From assembly GCA_024640385.1 (NCBI GenBank), contig JAHEFC010000261.1, positions 1 to 5,978 on the forward strand: a stretch of DNA of 5,978 nt, written 5' to 3'. Origin of the DNA: Sphingobacteriales bacterium (GTDB lineage Bacteria > Bacteroidota > Bacteroidia > Chitinophagales > Chitinophagaceae). Below, piece after piece: positions 1 to 5,978 of this stretch (position 1 is the first letter of the stretch; the number at the start of each line of letters is the position of its first letter). A model generated the notes under the pieces. The model searched no databases. It was given only the letters and a program-made list of their open reading frames with translations, and was not told where the DNA came from. The position numbers were made by a program, and so were the translations under genes.

Positions 1-1
1 G

Positions 2-67
2 GGAGGTTGTTTGAGTACCATTCTCATTTTCATCATCATTTATTATCTATTGGGGCAGTGTAATTAG
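2..67 (+). CDS. Possible C-terminal tail of an upstream small membrane protein (partial)
   Basis: Reading from base 2 gives an open frame of 21 codons that ends at TAG (65-67). The translated tail is strongly hydrophobic, with a run rich in Ile, Leu, Phe and Tyr flanked by Gly-Cys on one side and a final Gln-Cys-Asn. This would suit the last transmembrane helix of a membrane protein whose start lies outside the window. The stretch is short enough that a chance open frame is quite possible: another frame (1-63) is also open, and so is a reverse-strand frame. No family is recognised. The call rests only on the hydrophobic composition. Confidence 0.22.
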   Translation, partial: GGCLSTILIFIIIYYLLGQCN

Positions 68-116
68 CTCCAGGCCTCGTTTTTTACGATTATTTTTAAT
101 ATTTTTCGCTCTTCCC

Positions 117-3100
117 ATGTCAGAGCGTGCTTCAGCTTTCCCTATGTTAAGATTGATCAGTAGCCGAATCCTGTTAATTCTGTGCTGCCTGGCATTTTAT
201 TCAACAGTCTTTTCTCAAAAGATCCCTGTAGTAGTTCACATCGTCAGCAGTGATCCCGATGCCGTATCTGATGCATTTATCATTGCCGCGATCAATGATC
301 TCAATGATGCGTTTGCACATACCGGTGCCTATGCATCAGGCCCCGGGGCAAATACTGGTATCAGTTTCTGTTTTGCGCAGAAAGATCCTAATGGCGGAAA
401 CACGAACGGCATTACCCGGACGAAATCCGTATTGGCTGATTTTGATGTGGATATTGAAAATACCAGGATGAAAAATCTCATCTCCTGGGATACAAAAAAA
501 TATTTCAATATCTGGTATGTAGAGGGTCTTAAATCCGAGATCTATCCGGAATACAAATGTGGCAAGTGGACGAGGATGAACGAGGGTGGATATGCAACTT
601 ATTCCAGTGGCGGTGATTTCCGCGACGGTGTTGTTGTGACAGGTTTTGGAAAGCTGCTAGCCCACGAAACAGGTCACTATCTGGGCTTGAAACACACGTT
701 TTCTTTATACAACTGTGTAAATGGAGATTGTAGTATAGACGGGGATGGAATTTGTGATACGCCTCCCCAGAGTGTATTTGGCGGTTCCTGCATTACACCA
801 CAGAATTCATGTACTACCGATACCTTGTCTGGTTTCTCCATTGATCAGCCGGACCAGAATGAGAATTTCATGGGCTACAGTGCCTGTTCAAATATGTTCA
901 CAGACGGGCAGGGTGTGAAGATGCGTGATGTGCTGGCAACAGTGAGAAACAGTCTCCTGGCAGAAGATCTCTGTGCAAAACCATGTGCTGAAAATATACT
1001 TGCATCGTTCACGCGTGATAACTGGTTCCCGGTCACTGGCAGTACCATCAAATTCACAAGTACATCCACAGGAGGTGCAAATTATGAATGGTCAGTTGAT
1101 GGAGTTGTCACAGGTTCTAACAGCCCGGTGATGACCTATAATTTCCCCGCAAACGGAAAATATAAAGTGACGTTGAAGGTTTACAATGCTACTTCCTCCT
1201 GTTTTGCATCTTATTCGCATAATGTGATCGTGACTTGCGGAGTGATGGCGAGATTTTATCCTGATAAAAGGATCATCGCTTCCAAAGCCAGTATCATGCT
1301 GGACAGTATCCTGTTCAAGAACCGGTCAGTAAATGGGGCAAGTTTCCAGTGGCTGATGGCCAACGATACCGGCATGGTGGAAACCGTAGTCAGTACCAGT
1401 ACGGACCTGAATTATGTTTTCCAGAACAAAGGTAATTACCGGGTCAGGCTTATCGCTACAAATGGTGCTTGCAGCGATACTACTGAACCCTTCAGCTTCC
1501 GGGTAGACGATCCCGCATTCGACGGAAGTCTGAACCTGATCAATGCAGACTGCTTCCAGCAAACCAAACTGAGGTTCACGGTTTATGTTTGTAACAATGG
1601 GTATGCCACCATTCCCAAGGGAGTCCCGATCAGTTTCTATGACGGTGATCCGAGAACGGCTGGAGCTGTCAAACTGGACACAACTTTCATATTGCCGGAT
1701 TCTGTACTTGGAAAATGCTGCGGCAAGCTGTATATATTGGTGATAGATGTGAAGAAAGCAAAATTCAATACCCTTTATGCGGTTTTTAATGACAGTGGTA
1801 AATCCGTACCGGTAAAATTTCCCACTACTCCACTTAATGAACTGAATTATTTCAACAACGTTGCCATTCTTACGGGCTTTAAGTATACGGCAACTATCAT
1901 CCCTTCATCGGCTACATTTGAACCGGGTGATACGCTGACGGTCAGAGGGAAGGGGCTGCCTTCTCCAACAGTAAGCTACTCATGGAAAGCAGTTCCTGAA
2001 CTGAGTTGTACCAATTGCCCCAATCCGCTTTTTACTGCAAAGACCAAAGATGTGAAACTCGAACTGGTCACAGTGAGTAGTTATGGATGCACAGATACCG
2101 GATATGCCGATTTTAAAGTGCCGCCGGCGGAAGACCTGACCGTTAAGATCAACTCGGTTGACTGTTATAAGAACGATAGCCTGCTGGTCAATTTCGAAAT
2201 ATGCAATTCCTTTAAAAAGGGAATTGTACCCAAAGGGCTGAAATTGAGCTTTTATGATGCCGATCCCGCTGCCGGTGGAAAGTTAATGGACGCGCCATTC
2301 ACAGTTCCGGTAAACAGTTCGGGCAAATGTGAAACCTATTCTTATAAGATCAAAGGGAAGGGGCCCATCAAATTGTTCGCCGTTGTCAATGATAAAGGGG
2401 TTGTTCCATTTGCCATGCCAAACGATTCTGTCATCATTGAAAAGGATTATACCAATAATTCAACAAGTTTTGATCATAAAACAGAAACAGTGACAGTGAC
2501 CCCGGCAGATACGGCCATTCTGCGTAAAACCAGTGTGGGTCTCTCGATCAGCTCCACAGTATATGATCCATCGTCTGTCACATGGAAAAATGGATTTGGA
2601 AACACCCTGAGCTGTACCAAGTGCCTGGCACCCGTGGCAACAGTGAATGCAGATGGATCGGCAACAGTGGAAATGCTGAGTAAGTTCGGTTGCTCAATAA
2701 AAGGGGAAGCCAAACTCAGGATTCTGCCGCCGGATTTTACCATTACCATCACCGGAACAGAATGTTATACCAATACTAAAACTCTGGTGAAATTCAGGAT
2801 CTGCATGAATAATGGGTACGACAGTGTGTTCAGGAACATACCGGTGAGCTTTTATGATTCGGATCCTTATTCGGGCCGTTCCGCGCCGTTGGATTCTACC
2901 TTCTATACTCCAGGAAAGACTGCCGGCTCTTGCGATAGTTTTTTTGCCGTGATCAATAGTCCTAAAGGAGACCTGATCTATGCTGCCGTGAACGATAAGG
3001 GGAAGGGAGGTTTCCCTGACCAGGGTTATCCGGAAACAGACATAAAAAATAACACATCACAGTCAATAGTTGAAAAATTTACAGTTAGGGTAAAACCGCA

Positions 3101-3617
3101 GGATACCATTGTTTACCGGAATACCACGCTTCAATTGAATGCATCGGCTTCAGGTGGAAAAATAACCAGTTATACCTGGTCGCCGGGCACCATGCTTTCC
3201 TGCACAAACTGCCTGGATCCTATACTGACAGCACCTTATTCTCAATTGATCATATTCAATGCCAGGAACCAGAATGCATGCACGGCATCCGATACAGCCG
3301 ATGTGAAAACATACAGTGAAGGACCCGTGAATATTCCCAATGCATTCACGCCAAACAGCGATGGGAAAAATGATGTATTCTACATCCTGGGGAGCAGGGA
3401 TATTGAAAGCCTGAAGGATTTTTCTGTTTACGACAGGTATGGGCAGAGAGTATTCCAGGTAAAAAATGCACCGCCAAATAACCCGGTCTATGGCTGGCGT
3501 GGTTTGTCAAAAAATGGAACGGCGCTGCCACAGGGCAGTTATGTCTATTCGGTGGTTATCATATTCAAAGACGGCAGGGAGCAACTATTCAAAGGAACGA
3601 TCACACTGATCCGCTAG
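117..3617 (+). CDS. Secreted M43-family (pappalysin/cytophagalysin-like) zinc metalloprotease with PKD domains, tandem CARDB/Ig-like repeats and a T9SS type B sorting domain
   Basis: This is a predicted extracellular or surface zinc endopeptidase of 1166 residues. A signal peptide (hydrophobic core about residues 18-31, likely cut before Gln34) leads into the catalytic domain, about 35-290. There the metzincin signature HExxHxxGxxH is complete: His183, Glu184, His187 and His193. The Met-turn follows with Met252 in an Asn-Phe-Met-Gly-Tyr context, and the DTPPQ segment common in M43 proteases is at 214-218. Two PKD-like domains (about 293-373 and 376-463) come next, then three composite repeats (469-1070), and finally a gliding-motility-associated C-terminal domain (about 1071-1166). 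That last domain has a typical IPNAFTPNSDGKND opening and is the T9SS type B sorting signal. Export would be Sec followed by T9SS. The substrate cannot be read from the sequence; the PKD and repeat regions suggest binding to polymers, surfaces or proteins. No Shine-Dalgarno is seen. A start at 144 (Met10) would give a more standard signal peptide and is a real alternative. The fold and family call are firm; the biological role is unknown. Confidence 0.93.
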   Translation: MSERASAFPMLRLISSRILLILCCLAFYSTVFSQKIPVVVHIVSSDPDAVSDAFIIAAINDLNDAFAHTGAYASGPGANTGISFCFAQKDPNGGNTNGITRTKSVLADFDVDIENTRMKNLISWDTKKYFNIWYVEGLKSEIYPEYKCGKWTRMNEGGYATYSSGGDFRDGVVVTGFGKLLAHETGHYLGLKHTFSLYNCVNGDCSIDGDGICDTPPQSVFGGSCITPQNSCTTDTLSGFSIDQPDQNENFMGYSACSNMFTDGQGVKMRDVLATVRNSLLAEDLCAKPCAENILASFTRDNWFPVTGSTIKFTSTSTGGANYEWSVDGVVTGSNSPVMTYNFPANGKYKVTLKVYNATSSCFASYSHNVIVTCGVMARFYPDKRIIASKASIMLDSILFKNRSVNGASFQWLMANDTGMVETVVSTSTDLNYVFQNKGNYRVRLIATNGACSDTTEPFSFRVDDPAFDGSLNLINADCFQQTKLRFTVYVCNNGYATIPKGVPISFYDGDPRTAGAVKLDTTFILPDSVLGKCCGKLYILVIDVKKAKFNTLYAVFNDSGKSVPVKFPTTPLNELNYFNNVAILTGFKYTATIIPSSATFEPGDTLTVRGKGLPSPTVSYSWKAVPELSCTNCPNPLFTAKTKDVKLELVTVSSYGCTDTGYADFKVPPAEDLTVKINSVDCYKNDSLLVNFEICNSFKKGIVPKGLKLSFYDADPAAGGKLMDAPFTVPVNSSGKCETYSYKIKGKGPIKLFAVVNDKGVVPFAMPNDSVIIEKDYTNNSTSFDHKTETVTVTPADTAILRKTSVGLSISSTVYDPSSVTWKNGFGNTLSCTKCLAPVATVNADGSATVEMLSKFGCSIKGEAKLRILPPDFTITITGTECYTNTKTLVKFRICMNNGYDSVFRNIPVSFYDSDPYSGRSAPLDSTFYTPGKTAGSCDSFFAVINSPKGDLIYAAVNDKGKGGFPDQGYPETDIKNNTSQSIVEKFTVRVKPQDTIVYRNTTLQLNASASGGKITSYTWSPGTMLSCTNCLDPILTAPYSQLIIFNARNQNACTASDTADVKTYSEGPVNIPNAFTPNSDGKNDVFYILGSRDIESLKDFSVYDRYGQRVFQVKNAPPNNPVYGWRGLSKNGTALPQGSYVYSVVIIFKDGREQLFKGTITLIR
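1521..3326 (+). repeat. Three tandem composite protein repeats (CARDB-like plus Ig-like), about 200 codons each
   Basis: Within the protease gene, three diverged units follow one another: 1521-2132 (residues 469-672), 2133-2732 (673-872) and 2733-3326 (873-1070). Each starts with Asp ten residues before a Cys (Cys479, Cys683, Cys883). The shared landmarks occur in the same order: Val-[CN] or Ile-C near the first strands, a [IVL]SFYDxDP segment, a YAV-or-FAV-[FV]ND segment, a Tyr/Lys-x-Asn-Asn segment, then L-S-C-T-[NK]-C (cysteine pairs 631/634, 833/836, 1029/1032), and a late Cys before the unit ends. The first half resembles CARDB-like beta-sandwich domains and the second half the Ig/PKD-like modules frequent in Bacteroidota T9SS cargo proteins. 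The similarity is clear in protein but weak in DNA, so these are old duplications. Confidence 0.85.
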
Positions 3618-3675
3618 TGACCATTATCACCCTGAATGCGGGAATAAATGCAGAAATTTGGGGATAAGAAATATT

Positions 3676-3864
3676 ATGAACCCGGTACTGTTCAGCAGGT
3701 TATTAAGATGGACCCTCGGTGCAATATTCATTGGCACTGGTATCTGGTATTATAAAGATGGTGCATGGCCTGCCATCGTATTTGGAGCTGTGATGTTCAT
3801 TACAGGTTTCTTTAAACCACGGAGATGCGTGGAAGACCAATGTGAGGTAAGCAGTGAACAGTGA
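3676..3864 (+). CDS. Small two-helix membrane protein with a C-terminal Cys-x4-Cys (hypothetical)
   Basis: This 62-residue protein has two predicted membrane helices, about residues 11-26 and 32-46, joined by a short Lys-Asp-Gly turn. A basic Lys-Pro-Arg-Arg then leads into Cys51-Val-Glu-Asp-Gln-Cys56 and a short polar tail. The size and hairpin shape recall small DUF2892/YgaP-like inner-membrane proteins, but I cannot assign it to that family with confidence. The ATG at 3676 is chosen over a TTG at 3658 in the same frame because it begins just before the first helix. The gene lies 58 nt after the protease stop on the same strand, with no strong terminator between, so read-through is possible. 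It converges with the transporter gene. The cysteine pair could bind metal or form a disulfide, which is inference only. Confidence 0.72.
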   Translation: MNPVLFSRLLRWTLGAIFIGTGIWYYKDGAWPAIVFGAVMFITGFFKPRRCVEDQCEVSSEQ

Positions 3865-3888
3865 GAGAAAAAACAGTACTGCTCACTG
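3859..3888. terminator. Inverted repeat at the convergent gene ends, possible weak bidirectional terminator
   Basis: CAGTGAG at 3859-3865 is matched perfectly by CTCACTG at 3882-3888, leaving a 16-nt loop. The loop holds an A-rich run (3866-3873) and the self-complementary CAGTACTG (3874-3881). For the minus strand, a small CAGT/ACTG hairpin is followed directly by six T residues, which suits an intrinsic terminator for the transporter gene. The stop codons of both converging genes lie inside the repeat arms. For the plus strand no T-run follows, so termination in that direction is less supported. The stem is only 7 bp, so the call is tentative. Confidence 0.4.
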
Positions 3889-5496
3889 ATCGGTGTTCAA
3901 CGCTTCAGCTGCCCTGATCATCGCTTTTTTTGACGACAATATTTCCCTTTCTATATTGAATAACGTGGAAGCCTCCAGTTCTAAAAGCTGTTCATTCCTG
4001 AGTCCATCCCTGATCATTTCATTATGGGCATTCATATCGGTATGTGCTTTGTGCATTAAGATATCCAGGAAATTCCTATCGTATTTTGCCAGCACAAAAT
4101 CCTTTCGGAATACGAGCCAGTCTTGTTGTATCCGGTGGTAGTGGTCATGTAAAATGTCTTTGGCAGTTTCCCTCATCTCAGTGATGTTGTGGTGAATATC
4201 CTTGATAGATTTAGCGGAATGCATGATCTGGCGAAGGGCTTCCATGGATAGTTCCATTTTCGTAATTTCCTTTAATCCTATATGCTCTGCCCTTACTCTC
4301 ACATGATAGTCAAGCAACTCTCCCGAAGAAACCTTAAGCCTGTTATACATCTGGTTTGTAAAACCTGACTTCCTGGCAAATGCCTTAACGTTTTCGATGA
4401 AGCTTTCATTTTCGGGTGTGTTGATGTCCATAACAGTATCGTGGAATTCAAGGTTTTTTTCCATCAGGTTCAGAACTTCATCTTTCAGCATGTCAGCATC
4501 TGGCTCATTGAGTTTTTGAAACGAAGTGGTAACATAAGAGGCCTGTTCATCATCTTTGCGGAATTGTTTCTGAAGCCATTTGGCATAAAAATCAATGAAA
4601 GGCAGAAAAGCAATAATGGCAAGCAGATTGATCAGGCTTTGAAAAAATGCAAGGCCGATCAGGGGATCATTGATACCTACGATGTCAGTGATGAAACGGA
4701 TAATGAACTGGAGAAAAACGAAAGCCAGTATCACTGTTACCAGGTTAAAAAAGAAATTACCAAAAGCGGCTCTCTTCTTTTCTCCGCTGCCACTGAGACC
4801 TGCTACCAGTGTTTTTAAGGAAGTGCCAACTTCGGACCCGATGATCACAGACGCAGCTGCAGGGAAGCTGATCACGTTGGAATACAGGGCAGTAAGGGCT
4901 ATGGCCATAGTGGCCGAACTGGTTTGAACAATCGAAGTGATGATGAGGCCGATCATTACGAAAACAAAAAGGGGTTGGTCCCTGTATGCTGATATGTCGA
5001 CCTGTTTAACAAGTGAGCTTGAAGCGTCCTTCATAAAGCCCAGTCCATAAAAGATCAGCGCTATGGCAAAAACAGCCCTGAAAATGTTGAAAAGATTCTT
5101 GCGTGGCTTGAAAAGGAACATGCATATGGTACTGATCGCAAGGCCTGGTAAGGCAAGATCTTCTATATTCATTTTGAACCCTACTGTGGCTATGATCCAG
5201 CTGGTCATGGTTGAACCAAGGTTGGATCCCATGATCACTCCTAGTGCATTTTTGAATGGGATCATACCGGCTTCTACAAAGCCCAGGGTGATCAGGGCGA
5301 TCACTGAGGAACTTTGAAGCAGGGCTGTAGATAACATCCCACCTGCGATGGCCTTCAGGGTTGTGTTGGTATTTTTACTCAGGAATTTCTTGAAAGTTCT
5401 CCCAGAAAGCTTGGTCAGGGCCTGGTCCATCAATAGTAACCCGTAAAGGAAAAACCCTATGCCGGCTGCAAATTTCCAAAGGAGGTTAGTGTCCAC
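3883..5496 (-). CDS. Na/Pi-cotransporter family protein with C-terminal PhoU-like domain (NptA/YjbB-like)
   Basis: This 537-residue inner-membrane protein has the two inverted halves of the Na+/phosphate cotransporter family (COG1283 type). The first half carries Gln61-Ser-Ser-Ser64 and a GSNLGST segment at 90-96; the second carries Gln191-Thr-Ser-Ser194 and GSEVGTS at 220-226. About eight or nine hydrophobic segments fill residues 7-305. From about 322 to the end the protein is soluble, charged and helical, as expected for the PhoU-like domain fused to bacterial members. Family members move phosphate with sodium, and some bacterial ones are thought to export phosphate, so direction and substrate are not certain here. 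The start is GTG (5496-5494): an in-frame TAA lies four codons upstream and no ATG occurs before Met23, inside the first helix. Family-typical residues are changed at Glu222, Asn247 and Gln286. The gene is monocistronic as seen, convergent with the small membrane protein and divergent from the TonB receptor. Confidence 0.92.
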   Translation of the reverse strand: MDTNLLWKFAAGIGFFLYGLLLMDQALTKLSGRTFKKFLSKNTNTTLKAIAGGMLSTALLQSSSVIALITLGFVEAGMIPFKNALGVIMGSNLGSTMTSWIIATVGFKMNIEDLALPGLAISTICMFLFKPRKNLFNIFRAVFAIALIFYGLGFMKDASSSLVKQVDISAYRDQPLFVFVMIGLIITSIVQTSSATMAIALTALYSNVISFPAAASVIIGSEVGTSLKTLVAGLSGSGEKKRAAFGNFFFNLVTVILAFVFLQFIIRFITDIVGINDPLIGLAFFQSLINLLAIIAFLPFIDFYAKWLQKQFRKDDEQASYVTTSFQKLNEPDADMLKDEVLNLMEKNLEFHDTVMDINTPENESFIENVKAFARKSGFTNQMYNRLKVSSGELLDYHVRVRAEHIGLKEITKMELSMEALRQIMHSAKSIKDIHHNITEMRETAKDILHDHYHRIQQDWLVFRKDFVLAKYDRNFLDILMHKAHTDMNAHNEMIRDGLRNEQLLELEASTLFNIEREILSSKKAMIRAAEALNTDQ

Positions 5497-5517
5497 TTCT
5501 AAAAATTAAGTATCTTA

Positions 5518-5531
5518 TTGGTCAATACCAA
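5518..5531. promoter_or_regulatory. Short perfect inverted repeat in the divergent intergenic spacer (candidate operator)
   Basis: TTGGT (5518-5522) and ACCAA (5527-5531) form a perfect 5-bp inverted repeat around a CAAT spacer, 10 nt before the TonB receptor ATG. The spacer between the two divergent starts is only 45 nt, so promoters for both genes must overlap here or extend into coding sequence. The repeat could be a regulator site or a small RNA hairpin in the receptor leader. On the minus strand, TAATTTTT just ahead of the GTG start resembles the Bacteroidota -7 element TAnnTTTG with one mismatch, and a TTG lies about 20 nt further upstream. All of this is short enough to occur by chance. 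Confidence 0.25.
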
Positions 5532-5541
5532 CAACAGCTAC

Positions 5542-5978
5542 ATGAATACCTCAAAACTACTCTTTCTTGTGAGTGTATTGCTATTCGCTACCTCAGTTTA
5601 TTCTCAATCCAGAAACATAAAAGGCATTGTTAAAGACAAAGCAGGCAATGCAGTTGTAAATGCCACTGTCAAATTGAAAGGGGCTTCATCCAGTATTGCA
5701 ACCAATTCCAATGGTGAATTTAATATCGATGTTGTTGCCGGAGACGTTTTGGAGATCTCGATCATTGGTTTTAAAACAACTTCTGTTACCGTAGGATCGG
5801 AGAATCTTATCATGGTGACGCTGGAACCCAATGAAACTACACTGCAGGATGTAGTGCTGGTGGGTACAAGAACTACAGGGCGTGTTAAGCTCGAAACCAC
5901 CGTGCCGGTTGACATTGTGAACATGAACCAGGCTGCCATCCCTACAGGGAGAATGGACGTCACTTCCATTTTGAATTT
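5542..5978 (+). CDS. TonB-dependent outer-membrane receptor, N-terminal part (truncated by the window end)
   Basis: Only the first 145 codons are present; the frame is open to the last base, so the gene continues beyond the window. A signal peptide occupies about residues 1-22 (hydrophobic core 6-18, likely cleaved around Ser21-Gln22). Residues about 25-95 form a carboxypeptidase-regulatory-like beta-sandwich domain, with the usual KGIVKDKAGNAVVNATV opening, a TNSNGEF segment and an ISIIGFK segment. The TonB-box-like region LQDVVLVGTR follows at 101-110, then the start of the plug domain, ending in a MDVTSILN segment typical of Bacteroidota TonB receptors. Such proteins take up siderophores, cobalamin, glycans or other large solutes through the outer membrane using TonB-ExbBD energy. 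The ligand cannot be told from this part. No SusD partner can be seen, and the plug start looks more like an ordinary receptor than a SusC one. The ATG is preceded by an A/C-rich leader without Shine-Dalgarno, as is usual in the phylum. Confidence 0.92.
   Translation, partial: MNTSKLLFLVSVLLFATSVYSQSRNIKGIVKDKAGNAVVNATVKLKGASSSIATNSNGEFNIDVVAGDVLEISIIGFKTTSVTVGSENLIMVTLEPNETTLQDVVLVGTRTTGRVKLETTVPVDIVNMNQAAIPTGRMDVTSILN

Noticed and set aside
1..38. Reverse-strand frame opening with several ATG codons, as if a divergent gene started here
   Set aside because: Only about 13 codons lie within the window and the repeated Met/Lys/Arg start is just the complement of a CAT-rich stretch; too short to support.
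2488..2502. Short ACAGTG / ACAGTGAC direct repeats
   Set aside because: They encode Thr-Val-Thr-Val in a beta strand and reflect codon choice rather than a DNA element.
3617..3630. GTGA / TCAC hairpin just after the protease stop as a terminator
   Set aside because: The stem has only 4 bp, with no T-run after it.
3653..3660. GAAATTTG as a -7 promoter element for the small membrane protein
   Set aside because: It is one mismatch from TAnnTTTG, but no TTG is found at the expected upstream distance, so it is not listed as a promoter.
4441..4927. Overlapping plus-strand open frames of 85 to 125 codons
   Set aside because: They are antisense to the transporter membrane region; the products show no domain, and the minus-strand protein explains the sequence fully.
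5604..5969. A 121-codon open frame on the minus strand
   Set aside because: It lies opposite the TonB receptor gene, whose forward translation shows a signal peptide and known domains; the reverse product is a low-complexity Thr/Val/Ser-rich shadow.
1..5978. A CRISPR array, toxin-antitoxin pair, phage or defence cassette
   Set aside because: No regularly spaced DNA repeats, small paired genes, integrase or transposase frames, or nuclease domains were seen.

Overview
The window looks like chromosome from a Bacteroidota species, probably of the Chitinophaga/Sphingobacteria type. Three things point there. The first is a very long secreted protein ending in a gliding-motility-type C-terminal domain, the sorting signal of the type IX secretion system (T9SS). 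The second is a TonB-dependent receptor carrying an N-terminal carboxypeptidase-regulatory-like domain. The third is the absence of clear Shine-Dalgarno sequences before the genes. The phylum call is solid; the family-level guess is inference.

Layout, left to right. Positions 1-116 hold no complete gene; an open frame ending at 67 could be the hydrophobic tail of an upstream membrane protein. Positions 117-3617 (+) encode a 1166-residue secreted M43-type zinc metalloprotease. Its order is signal peptide, catalytic domain, two PKD-like domains, three tandem composite repeats of about 200 residues, and a T9SS type B sorting domain. Positions 3676-3864 (+) encode a 62-residue two-helix membrane protein with a C-terminal cysteine pair. 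It converges on a Na/Pi-cotransporter-family protein with a PhoU-like tail at 3883-5496 (-). The two genes stop 18 nt apart inside an inverted repeat that may be a shared terminator. A 45-nt divergent spacer (5497-5541), holding a short perfect inverted repeat, separates that gene from a TonB-dependent receptor gene starting at 5542 (+) and cut by the window end.

The protease is sent outside the cell or to its surface by Sec plus T9SS. The transporter-like protein sits in the inner membrane and the TonB receptor in the outer membrane. Nothing shows that these genes form one pathway; only the divergent pair (transporter and receptor) shares a plausible control region. I saw no CRISPR array, tRNA, rRNA, insertion sequence, phage gene or defence cassette. 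I did not find a convincing undescribed system. The more unusual points are the three-unit repeat architecture, the changed signature residues in the transporter family member, and the inverted repeat that contains the last codons of two converging genes.
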